Assembly (NCBI GenBank): GCA_002454415.1
Contig: DKIT01000197.1
Span: forward strand, 2,594 to 9,813
DNA from: Sphingobacterium sp. UBA6711
GTDB taxonomy: Bacteria > Bacteroidota > Bacteroidia > Sphingobacteriales > Sphingobacteriaceae
DNA: 7,220 nt
Direction of reading: 5' to 3'
The translations under genes were made by a program, and so were the position numbers. The stretch's first letter is position 1; each line of letters begins with the position of its first letter. The notes under the pieces are model-generated. The model saw only the letters and a program-made list of their open reading frames with translations. It ran no database searches and had not been told where the DNA came from. Below are positions 1 through 5,913 of this stretch, piece after piece.

Positions 1-79
1 ACACAAACTTAAGAAAAGTTCTTCTATTGTTGATGCAACAAATATGATGCTAAAGCCAACCGAAATAAAAAAGAAAGCG
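1..79. other. Left edge, no gene assigned
   Basis: No ATG start on the minus strand is present in these bases. One minus-strand frame stays open to the edge and reads AFFFISVGFSIIFVASTIEE, hydrophobic enough to be part of a membrane protein, but it would have to begin inside the 69-residue gene (a TTG at 145-147 is the nearest start). A plus-strand frame is also open from the edge to a TGA at 104-106. Neither can be chosen on this evidence. Confidence 0.3.
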
Positions 80-289
80 CTAGGTTTTTGCTTTATTTTT
101 TGTTGACCGACGTAATAATAGGATGAAAATGAGTAGAAACAATGCAACCCCTGCGATCCATAACCATGGATTGGCATACCATAAGGTACCGTTTGCTTCC
201 TTGAGTTTTTGATTTTCTTCTACATTTACCTGAGCTCTCAATAAAAAAACTGAAAGAACAGAACAAAATAGTATAGCAGTCTTTTTCAT
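80..289 (-). CDS. Small membrane protein with signal peptide, unknown function (69 aa)
   Basis: I do not recognise this family. Residues 1-19 look like a signal peptide: MKK, then a hydrophobic core, ending Arg-Ala before Gln20. A short polar segment (about 21-36) follows, then an aromatic-rich stretch with NGTLWYANPWLW (33-44). A second hydrophobic helix runs from about 42 to 59 and ends in Arg-Arg and a lysine-rich tail. The likely topology is a cleaved or retained N-terminus, a small outside loop and a short basic cytoplasmic tail. The ATG lies 60 bp beyond the metA stop on the same strand, so the two may be cotranscribed, though I see no functional link. No clear ribosome binding site is present, which is common in Bacteroidetes. 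Small CcmD-like or respiratory-complex accessory proteins have a comparable size and helix layout, but nothing here proves membership. The signal peptide, membrane helix and basic stop-transfer together make a real gene likely. Confidence 0.65.
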   Translation of the reverse strand: MKKTAILFCSVLSVFLLRAQVNVEENQKLKEANGTLWYANPWLWIAGVALFLLIFILLLRRSTKNKAKT

Positions 290-349
290 ATCAAATCACT
301 TAATATAAATAGAATGCTATTTTAGCTACTTTTGTTTGAGTGAATTAGA

Positions 350-1291
350 TTATCCCTGTTTAATTTCACCCAAGTATACCACATCTTTTAGATCAAAAGG
401 GGTTTCTTGATACACAAAGTAATTCAACCAATTATTGAAAAGCAGATTCGCATGGCTTGTCCAGCGCACTAGCGGGCGATTCTCCGGATTATTATCTACG
501 TAATAATTTACTGGCATAGCAATCTCCTGCCCTTTTTCTAAATCCCTTTTATACTCTTCATCCAGTGTAAAAGGAGCATACTCTGAATGTCCCGTCAAAT
601 AAAATTCGCGCCCACCTCGTGAAGAAACAATAGCAATGCCCGCTTCTGGTGATTCCGAAAGAATTTCGATGCCATCCTTTGCCAGGAGATCAACCTTGTC
701 TATGGTTGTATGGCGACTGTGCGGTATAAAAAACTCATCGTCAAATCCACGAAATAATGGATGTCTTTTATTTAACGTAGTATGCTTAAATACACCAAAA
801 AGCTTTTCTTCTAAGGGTTTCTTTTCTACACCATAGAAATGATACAAGGCAGCTTGAGAAGCCCAGCAGATATACAAACTTGAGGTTACATGTGTTCTAG
901 CCCAATCGAATATAGTCTGAATTTCATTCCAATAGGTTACTTCTTCAAATGCAACCATTTCAACTGGGGCTCCTGTGATAATCATTCCCTCGTAAAAATT
1001 CTCCTTTACCTCAGTCAGGCTCTTATAAAACATTTCCAAATGCTCTTCAGGTGTGTTTTTTGAAACATGTGTTTCGAGTCGCAAGAATTCCATTTCCACT
1101 TGTAACGGATTATTTGACAGCAAACGAATAAAATCTGTCTCAGTCGTAATTTTAAGTGGCATCAAGTTGAGTACTAAAACACGAAGTGGTCTAATATCTT
1201 GTTCATTTGCCCTTAAATCGCTCATGACAAATATATTCTCCTTTTTCAACAGCTCAATGGCAGGAAGATTATTAGGAAGTTTGACTGGCAT
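350..1291 (-). CDS. metAA: Homoserine O-acetyltransferase (MetA/MetAA family)
   Basis: The enzyme acylates the hydroxyl of L-homoserine, the first committed step of methionine synthesis, in the cytoplasm. The 313-residue protein aligns with E. coli MetA almost end to end from MPVKLPNNLPAIELL. The key residues fall at family numbering: Lys47, catalytic Cys142 (in YICWASQAAL), His235 and Glu237 (in TGHSEY), and Arg249. Residue 111 is Glu (GAPVEMVAF) where E. coli has Gly. In this family Glu111 goes with acetyl-CoA use and Gly111 with succinyl-CoA, so I predict an acetyltransferase. The dyad motif reads His-Ser-Glu instead of the E. coli His-Pro-Glu. I chose the ATG at 1289-1291 because the homology begins there and an AAGGAG site precedes it; a TTG seven codons upstream is in frame, but that extension would contain the ribosome binding site. 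A promoter-like box lies 30 bp upstream. The family call is firm; the acyl donor is inferred from one residue. Confidence 0.95.
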   Translation of the reverse strand: MPVKLPNNLPAIELLKKENIFVMSDLRANEQDIRPLRVLVLNLMPLKITTETDFIRLLSNNPLQVEMEFLRLETHVSKNTPEEHLEMFYKSLTEVKENFYEGMIITGAPVEMVAFEEVTYWNEIQTIFDWARTHVTSSLYICWASQAALYHFYGVEKKPLEEKLFGVFKHTTLNKRHPLFRGFDDEFFIPHSRHTTIDKVDLLAKDGIEILSESPEAGIAIVSSRGGREFYLTGHSEYAPFTLDEEYKRDLEKGQEIAMPVNYYVDNNPENRPLVRWTSHANLLFNNWLNYFVYQETPFDLKDVVYLGEIKQG

Positions 1292-1300
1292 AGATAATTT

Positions 1301-1306
1301 CTCCTT
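1301..1306 (-). promoter_or_regulatory. Ribosome binding site of metAA
   Basis: On the minus strand AAGGAG sits nine bases before the ATG at 1291. It decides the start: the alternative in-frame TTG at 1312 would place this site inside the coding region. Strong Shine-Dalgarno sites are rare in this window, which makes this one informative. Confidence 0.8.
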
Positions 1307-1320
1307 ATACAATTAGTATG

Positions 1321-1328
1321 CAAAATTA
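1321..1328 (-). promoter_or_regulatory. Candidate Bacteroidetes -7 promoter box for metAA
   Basis: The minus strand reads TAATTTTG, an exact match to the Bacteroidetes -7 consensus TAnnTTTG. It ends 30 bases before the metAA ATG, so a start of transcription near 1314 would give a short leader carrying the AAGGAG site. I see no good TTTG box at the expected -33 position, so the call rests on one half of the promoter and its placement. Confidence 0.45.
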
Positions 1329-1404
1329 GCAAGAAAATGCCATAAATGCTTAATGAAACATAAATTATCTTCCATTTTATTGCTATAGTCGCCAATGCCA
1401 AAAT

Positions 1405-1935
1405 CTATTCTTTGGTTAAGTCCAATAGCGATCTTCTGAATTTCTGCGATCCAAAATTCATTCCCCCTATGTGCTTAATCACGAGCTTTCCCGACTTGTC
1501 CAAAATAATAGTTGTCGGTATACTTTTGGTACTCAATTCTTTCGGTAGCGCCGAATTTAATTGATAGACAGGTAGACCATATTTACGTTTAGCCAAAAAT
1601 TTACTCGATGACCGAAGATTTCCATCAATATCAACAGACAAAATGACAACATTGCTATTGCTCTTAAAGTCTTTATGTAGCTGATCCAATGAGGGCATCT
1701 CAGCAAGGCAAGGTGAACACCAGGTAGCCCATAGATTAATAATTACGACCTTCCCTATGAGCTGATTCAGACTGACCACCTTATTTTGACTATCCTTAAA
1801 ACTAACATCATATCCTTCGATCCGAGCATGACGCGCACTATTTGATAAAATCATTTTCCTCGCTTGCCCCAGATAGGGTACTAAAAACAATAAACCTATT
1901 AACAAAAGAATCCAACATATACCTCTTTTACTCAT
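1405..1935 (-). CDS. TlpA/ResA-family membrane-anchored thioredoxin-like protein
   Basis: This is a thioredoxin-fold protein that probably reduces or exchanges disulfides on the outer face of the cytoplasmic membrane. The 176 residues begin with a short basic end and one hydrophobic helix (about 6-23), which acts as a signal anchor. There is no lipobox. The thioredoxin domain covers about 42-174. The TlpA-type start includes LIGKVVIINLWATWCSPC; the redox pair is Cys73 and Cys76 in a WCSPC motif, followed by EMPSLDQL. The cis-proline is Pro140 in SIPTT, followed by the usual strand TIILDKSGK. Relatives serve cytochrome c maturation, oxidative stress defence or other periplasmic thiol chemistry, and nothing next door (no ccm or ccs gene, no DsbD) picks one. 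The gene ends 113 bp before the metAA start on the same strand. The start ATG has no clear ribosome binding site; upstream lie a possible short ORF and a promoter-like box. The family is clear, the partner unknown. Confidence 0.92.
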   Translation of the reverse strand: MSKRGICWILLLIGLLFLVPYLGQARKMILSNSARHARIEGYDVSFKDSQNKVVSLNQLIGKVVIINLWATWCSPCLAEMPSLDQLHKDFKSNSNVVILSVDIDGNLRSSSKFLAKRKYGLPVYQLNSALPKELSTKSIPTTIILDKSGKLVIKHIGGMNFGSQKFRRSLLDLTKE

Positions 1936-1947
1936 ATCACATAATTG

Positions 1948-2028
1948 TTAGCTATAGACTTCTACATAACGCTGGTAAACTGATTTGATTGCTTCAACAG
2001 GATCAAAATATACGCTGTAATACACCAC
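1948..2028 (-). CDS. Possible 26-codon leader ORF upstream of the thioredoxin gene
   Basis: A short minus-strand frame starts with GTG GTG and reads VVYYSVYFDPVEAI, then KSVYQRYVEVYS before a TAA stop. The stop lies 12 bp before the thioredoxin ATG. A GGAG lies seven bases ahead of the first GTG. The amino acid mix (repeated V-Y, no rare residues) looks more protein-like than chance, but the frame is short and has no ATG. It could be a leader peptide, the decayed end of an older gene, or chance. I give it low weight. Confidence 0.2.
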   Translation of the reverse strand: MVYYSVYFDPVEAIKSVYQRYVEVYS

Positions 2029-2102
2029 TTTCTTTCTCCATCTTCACCTATATCGAAGACGAGAAACGAAAGATAAAGATTATGTGTAAAAGATATTACA
2101 AA

Positions 2103-2110
2103 CAAATTTA
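2103..2110 (-). promoter_or_regulatory. Candidate -7 box for the thioredoxin transcript
   Basis: The minus strand reads TAAATTTG, matching TAnnTTTG, about 168 bp upstream of the thioredoxin ATG. A transcript from here would have a long leader that includes the short ORF at 1948-2028. No -33 TTTG box is visible, so this may be chance in AT-rich sequence. I found no convincing promoter box for the divergent aconitase gene. Confidence 0.25.
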
Positions 2111-2145
2111 GGGGTATTTATATTATATACTGTGAAAATAAGTAA

Positions 2146-4920
2146 ATGAATATGAGCAAAGAGAAATCAATACGAGAAATTGAAATTAACGGAAAATCTT
2201 ACCATTACAATTCTATTAAGGACCTTACAGAAGGTAATATCGCACATTTACCATTTAGCATTAGGATACTATTGGAGAATGTCTTGCGTAACCATGATGG
2301 TTTCAGTATCACGGATGAGCATGTCAGTACTCTAATCAATTGGACTCCGCAGCCTGTAGATAAAGATATACCCTTTAAGCCGGCCCGCATTTTAATGCAA
2401 GATTTTACCGGAGTACCAGCAGTTGTCGATATGGCATCCTTGCGAGCCGAATTTATCCGACACGGCAAGGATGGTCAGAAAATAAATCCAGCTATCCCTG
2501 TTGATCTGGTAATAGACCACTCTGTTCAAGTTGATTACTTTGGAACAGAATATTCCTATGATAAAAATGTGGCTTTGGAATATGAACGAAACCGTGAGCG
2601 ATATGAACTCCTTAAATGGGCGCAGAAGGGATTAAAAAACTTTACCGTCGTCCCTCCTGGAATGGGTATCTGCCACCAGGTAAACTTAGAATATTTGGCT
2701 AAAGGAGTAATAGACCGTGATAACTGGCTTTTTCCGGATACCTTAGTTGGTACAGACTCTCATACGCCAATGGTTAATGGTATTGGCGTATTAGGTTGGG
2801 GAGTTGGTGGTATTGAGGCTGAGGCAGCCATGCTCGGACAACCGATCTTTTTCACCTGTCCAGAAGTTATCGGCCTTAAGCTTACGGGTAAAATACCAGC
2901 TATTTGCACTGCGACAGATATGGTCTTGTCGATAACAAAAATACTTCGTGAGAAAGGTGTTGTGGGCAAATTTGTTGAAGTATTCGGAGAAGGATTGGAT
3001 ACACTATCGGTGACAGATCGTGCGACGATATCTAACATGTCGCCCGAATTTGGCTGTACAGTGACCTATTTTCCAATTGATGACAGAACACTAGAATACA
3101 TGCATAGCACCAATAGAAGTGCTGAACAAATTAAAATTGTTGAAGACTATTGTAAAAGCAACCTACTCTGGCGTACAGGTAAGGAGGATATTCAATATTC
3201 TTCGGTGGTAGAATTTGATTTATCGAGCCTAGAGCCTACCGTATCTGGCCCCAAACGGCCTCAAGATAAAATTTTGGTAAAAGATTTAAAGAGTACATTT
3301 TCACAACTCTTAGACAGCGAGCACCATCGACAATATGTCCCGGTTCTGCAGCGATCGGAATCCGCCTGGCTTGCCGACGGCGGTTCTGGCACAGAATTCA
3401 CCTTTGGAAAGGTCCCTGTCGAACACGCATCCCCACATGAAGTTGTCCAAGAGTCTATTCATGCCGTTCGAATCAAACACAACCATAAAGAGTATATTGT
3501 CAGCGATGGCAGTATTGCCATTGCAGCAATAACAAGCTGTACCAATACCTCCAACCCTACCGTTATGATTGGCGCTGGTTTATTGGCACGAAACGCCATC
3601 GAACGTGGGCTCCGTACAAAATCCTGGGTAAAGACTTCCTTAGCCCCCGGCTCAAAAGTTGTTACACAGTACCTTGAGAGATCAGGGCTTAGTGCAGATC
3701 TTGACGCGCTCCGTTTTCATACCGTGGGCTACGGCTGTACTTCCTGTATCGGCAACTCTGGTCCGCTACCGCCGCAAATAGCAGAAGCTGTGGAAAAAGG
3801 TGAGCTGATCGTTGCTTCGGTATTATCTGGTAACCGAAATTTTGAGGCACGTGTGCATCCACAGGTTAAAATGAATTTCTTAATGTCACCTATGCTAGTT
3901 GTCGCCTATGCATTAGTCGGAAGAGTTGATATTAGCCTTTTAGAGGAACCACTCGATTATGACCCGAATGGCCAGCCTGTATACCTAAAAGATATTTGGC
4001 CGAGCCGGGAGGATATCATGGAAACCGTCAATGCCTGTGTCAAGCAATCAGATTTTCAAGAAGTTTACGATGTCATCTTTGACGGATCAACCGATTGGCA
4101 GGAACTTGAAGTGAACCTTGACCAAAATTACCAATGGGACGACACTTCGACGTATATCAAAGAATCACCATTTTTTGAAAATTTACAAGCTGTTCCAAAT
4201 CCCATCCAAGATATTCAAAATGCAAGAGTTTTACTTTATCTTGGAGATTCGGTTACCACGGACCATATCTCACCTGCAGGATCATTCAAAGAAGAAACTG
4301 CAGCTGGACAATATCTCAAGGCACATCAGGTAAGTAAAGAGGATTTTAACTCCTACGGATCTAGACGTGGGAACCACGAAGTCATGATGCGCGGAACATT
4401 CGCCAATGTGCGTATCAAAAATAAAATTACGGATCGTGAGGGTGGATTTAGTCGTTATTTCCCCACCAATGAGGTGAAGACTATCTATGAAACCGCCATG
4501 GAATATCGTAAAAACAATACAGCACTCATCGTATTAGCAGGGAAAGAGTATGGTTCGGGATCCTCCAGAGATTGGGCTGCAAAAGGGACTTTCCTACTCG
4601 GTGTGAGGGCTGTTATTGCTGAAAGCTTCGAGCGTATACACCGAAGTAATCTTGTTGGCATGGGCGTAGCGCCGCTTGTATTTACCAATGACGAAAATGC
4701 ACAAAAACTAGGACTCGACGGAACAGAGATCTATCACATCACGGGGGTTGAGGCGGATTTGACACCCCATAAACTTCTCACGGTAAAAGCTGTACATGAA
4801 AATGGAAAAGTAACCACATTTCAAGTCAAAGCAAGATTCGATTCAGCCATAGAAATAGAGTATTATAAAAATGACGGTATTTTGCAATATGTCCTACGTC
4901 AGTATTTAAAGAATAACTAA
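2146..4920 (+). CDS. acnA: Aconitate hydratase, AcnA type
   Basis: Aconitase interconverts citrate and isocitrate through cis-aconitate in the TCA cycle, in the cytoplasm, using a [4Fe-4S] cluster. The 924-residue protein follows E. coli AcnA throughout (891 residues there) and belongs to the AcnA/IRP branch rather than AcnB. Visible landmarks in order: QDFTGVPAVVDMA (from 85), DSHTPMVNGIGVLGWGVGG (from 204), the first cluster cysteine Cys465 in SCTNTSNP, and Cys531 and Cys534 in GYGCTSCIGNSGPLP. The C-terminal swivel domain has GDSVTTDHISPAG (from 700), SYGSRRGNHEVMMRGTFAN (from 736) and the substrate-binding GSGSSRDWAAKG (from 803). All three cluster ligands and the active-site serine loop are intact, so it should be active. 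Translation starts at the ATG at 2146 or the second ATG two codons later; neither has a clear ribosome binding site. It is transcribed alone: divergent from the thioredoxin gene and closed by a hairpin terminator. No citrate synthase or isocitrate dehydrogenase gene is adjacent. Confidence 0.97.
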   Translation: MNMSKEKSIREIEINGKSYHYNSIKDLTEGNIAHLPFSIRILLENVLRNHDGFSITDEHVSTLINWTPQPVDKDIPFKPARILMQDFTGVPAVVDMASLRAEFIRHGKDGQKINPAIPVDLVIDHSVQVDYFGTEYSYDKNVALEYERNRERYELLKWAQKGLKNFTVVPPGMGICHQVNLEYLAKGVIDRDNWLFPDTLVGTDSHTPMVNGIGVLGWGVGGIEAEAAMLGQPIFFTCPEVIGLKLTGKIPAICTATDMVLSITKILREKGVVGKFVEVFGEGLDTLSVTDRATISNMSPEFGCTVTYFPIDDRTLEYMHSTNRSAEQIKIVEDYCKSNLLWRTGKEDIQYSSVVEFDLSSLEPTVSGPKRPQDKILVKDLKSTFSQLLDSEHHRQYVPVLQRSESAWLADGGSGTEFTFGKVPVEHASPHEVVQESIHAVRIKHNHKEYIVSDGSIAIAAITSCTNTSNPTVMIGAGLLARNAIERGLRTKSWVKTSLAPGSKVVTQYLERSGLSADLDALRFHTVGYGCTSCIGNSGPLPPQIAEAVEKGELIVASVLSGNRNFEARVHPQVKMNFLMSPMLVVAYALVGRVDISLLEEPLDYDPNGQPVYLKDIWPSREDIMETVNACVKQSDFQEVYDVIFDGSTDWQELEVNLDQNYQWDDTSTYIKESPFFENLQAVPNPIQDIQNARVLLYLGDSVTTDHISPAGSFKEETAAGQYLKAHQVSKEDFNSYGSRRGNHEVMMRGTFANVRIKNKITDREGGFSRYFPTNEVKTIYETAMEYRKNNTALIVLAGKEYGSGSSRDWAAKGTFLLGVRAVIAESFERIHRSNLVGMGVAPLVFTNDENAQKLGLDGTEIYHITGVEADLTPHKLLTVKAVHENGKVTTFQVKARFDSAIEIEYYKNDGILQYVLRQYLKNN

Positions 4921-4957
4921 ACACCACAAACACTATATTGAAACATATTAAAAAAAT

Positions 4958-4981
4958 AAAGGGCACGTTGAAGTGCCCTTT
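4958..4981 (+). terminator. Hairpin terminator after acnA
   Basis: A perfect 9-bp stem, AAAGGGCAC (4958-4966) and GTGCCCTTT (4973-4981), encloses a six-base loop, starting 38 bp after the acnA stop. The plus-strand T tract is only the three T of the stem, then a run of A. On the minus strand the hairpin is followed by a T-rich run (from 4951-4957), so it may stop transcription in both directions. It separates acnA from the pentapeptide gene. Confidence 0.85.
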
Positions 4982-5096
4982 AAAAAACTATATTAAAACC
5001 TACCAGAGTTCTACAATACAACAGCGTTGTCCTCAGTACACCCAAGAATTATGTTTTATGGCTACATCAAAGATAGTTGTAAAAAATAACCCTTAA

Positions 5097-5117
5097 TATC
5101 CCTGAAATCAGGTATTT
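5097..5117 (+). repeat. 21-bp repeat copy 1, upstream of the pentapeptide gene (imperfect palindrome)
   Basis: This copy begins TATCCCTGAAATC and ends TATTT. It matches the reverse complement of 5845-5865 at 19 of 21 positions. The copy is itself a near palindrome: arms 5098-5105 and 5108-5115 pair at seven of eight positions around a central AA (core CCTGA-AA-TCAGG). It lies about 97 bp before the pentapeptide start and is followed by a T run to 5120. It could be a binding site for a dimeric regulator, a weak terminator, or a copy of a dispersed intergenic repeat. The rest of the 4982-5213 gap shows no gene and no RNA I can recognise. Confidence 0.55.
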
Positions 5118-5178
5118 TTTGTGAGCTGAAATAGCGACATGACTCCATACTGATGTGAAATCATTCAGTAGAATTGCG

Positions 5179-5186
5179 TATTTTCG
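5179..5186 (+). promoter_or_regulatory. Weak candidate -7 box for the pentapeptide gene
   Basis: TATTTTCG matches seven of the eight positions of TAnnTTTG (C in place of the last T). A start of transcription near 5193 would leave about 20 bases before the ATG at 5214, but only a few before the ATG at 5196, which slightly favours the later start. There is no clear -33 box. Confidence 0.25.
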
Positions 5187-5213
5187 CTAAAATCAATGTC
5201 AATACATTACATA

Positions 5214-5780
5214 ATGGAAGAACTTGTCGAACAAACGATCACTAAACATACTTTTACGCATGAGCTGAAGCAAGTTCGAGAATTCTACAAATGCACCTTT
5301 GAGCAATGCGATTTCCAGAATGCAGAACTTGTGGACCTCATTTTTACAAATTGTGAATTTGAATCCTGCAACCTCTCCAATGTTAGTCTAAAGGGTACGC
5401 AATTAGATCATGTTGTTTTTAATGACTGCAAAATGTTGGGCGTACACTTTAACGAATGTAGCTCATTCTCCTTTCATGTCAAGTTCAACAACTCTGTTTT
5501 GGATTACTCCTCATTTTTTGAAAGAAATATGAAGAGATTTCAATTTGAACAGTGTTCTTTGCAGTATGTGGATTTTGAACGAGCCAATCTTCAACTGGCT
5601 GTGTTTAAACATGCCAACCTACTAAATGCCCGTTTCGTGCAATGCAACCTAGAAGGCTGTGATTTTCGCTATTCCATCAATATCCATCGAGATCCGGAAG
5701 TCAATCGTATGAAAAAAAGCAAATTTGGTCAGGAACAGCTGCCTGGTCTACTGCTTAAATATCAATTGGACATCGGTTAA
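5214..5780 (+). CDS. Pentapeptide-repeat protein, Qnr/McbG-like architecture
   Basis: The protein should fold as a right-handed four-sided beta helix built from five-residue repeats, and is probably cytoplasmic since it has no signal peptide or membrane helix. Counting from the ATG at 5214 (188 residues), a central Phe, Leu or Met recurs every five residues at 29, 34, 39 and on to 79 (eleven repeats). After a break the pattern resumes at 96, 101, 106 and runs to 151. A non-repeat tail (about 152-188) ends KFGQEQLPGLLLKYQLDIG, which resembles the C-terminal dimer helix of Qnr proteins. All nine cysteines are two residues before a repeat centre. Qnr and McbG relatives mimic DNA and protect gyrase, but most pentapeptide proteins have no known role, so drug resistance should not be assumed. 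An upstream in-frame ATG at 5196 would add six residues (MSIHYI). I prefer 5214 because MEELVEQ is a more typical beginning and leaves room for a leader. The gene is flanked by two inverted copies of a 21-bp repeat. Confidence 0.88.
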   Translation: MEELVEQTITKHTFTHELKQVREFYKCTFEQCDFQNAELVDLIFTNCEFESCNLSNVSLKGTQLDHVVFNDCKMLGVHFNECSSFSFHVKFNNSVLDYSSFFERNMKRFQFEQCSLQYVDFERANLQLAVFKHANLLNARFVQCNLEGCDFRYSINIHRDPEVNRMKKSKFGQEQLPGLLLKYQLDIG

Positions 5781-5844
5781 ATCACGAAATTGCAGTTCAA
5801 CTGCATTCCGAAGATCGATGCATAAGTTACTTCAATTTGTCGTT

Positions 5845-5865
5845 AAATAACGGATTTCAGGGATA
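5845..5865 (-). repeat. 21-bp repeat copy 2, downstream of the pentapeptide gene (inverted to copy 1)
   Basis: On the minus strand this copy reads TATCCCTGAAATC, then CGT, then TATTT; it differs from copy 1 at two positions. It is a poorer palindrome than copy 1, but a perfect one, CGTTAAATAACG (5841-5852), overlaps its end. It lies 80 bp after the pentapeptide stop and about 49 bp before the WG-repeat gene, where it could overlap that gene's promoter: a near box TACTTTG sits at 5874-5880. Confidence 0.5.
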
Positions 5866-5913
5866 AAACAGTTTACTTTGAATCAAGATATTTGTCCTTC
5901 AAAGTTTAAGAAG

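Noticed and set aside
327..334. Plus-strand TACTTTTG, an exact TAnnTTTG match near the 3' end of metAA
   Set aside because: It would drive transcription antisense into metAA, has no -33 partner and no plus-strand gene follows; such matches are expected by chance in AT-rich sequence.
636..836. Plus-strand open frame inside metAA
   Set aside because: It is antisense to a highly conserved enzyme with all active-site residues, and its translation has no recognisable feature.
2760..3038. Minus-strand open frame inside acnA
   Set aside because: Shadow of the aconitase coding sequence; no independent start signal or protein-like motif.
5098..5120. Copy 1 of the 21-bp repeat plus its T run read as an intrinsic terminator
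   Set aside because: The uninterrupted stem is only five pairs around a two-base centre, and a much better terminator already follows acnA at 4958-4981; a protein-binding palindrome or repeat fits better.
5791..5805. Small hairpin TGCAGT-TCA-ACTGCA after the pentapeptide gene as a terminator
   Set aside because: Only six pairs with a three-base loop and no following T tract, so a terminator cannot be supported.
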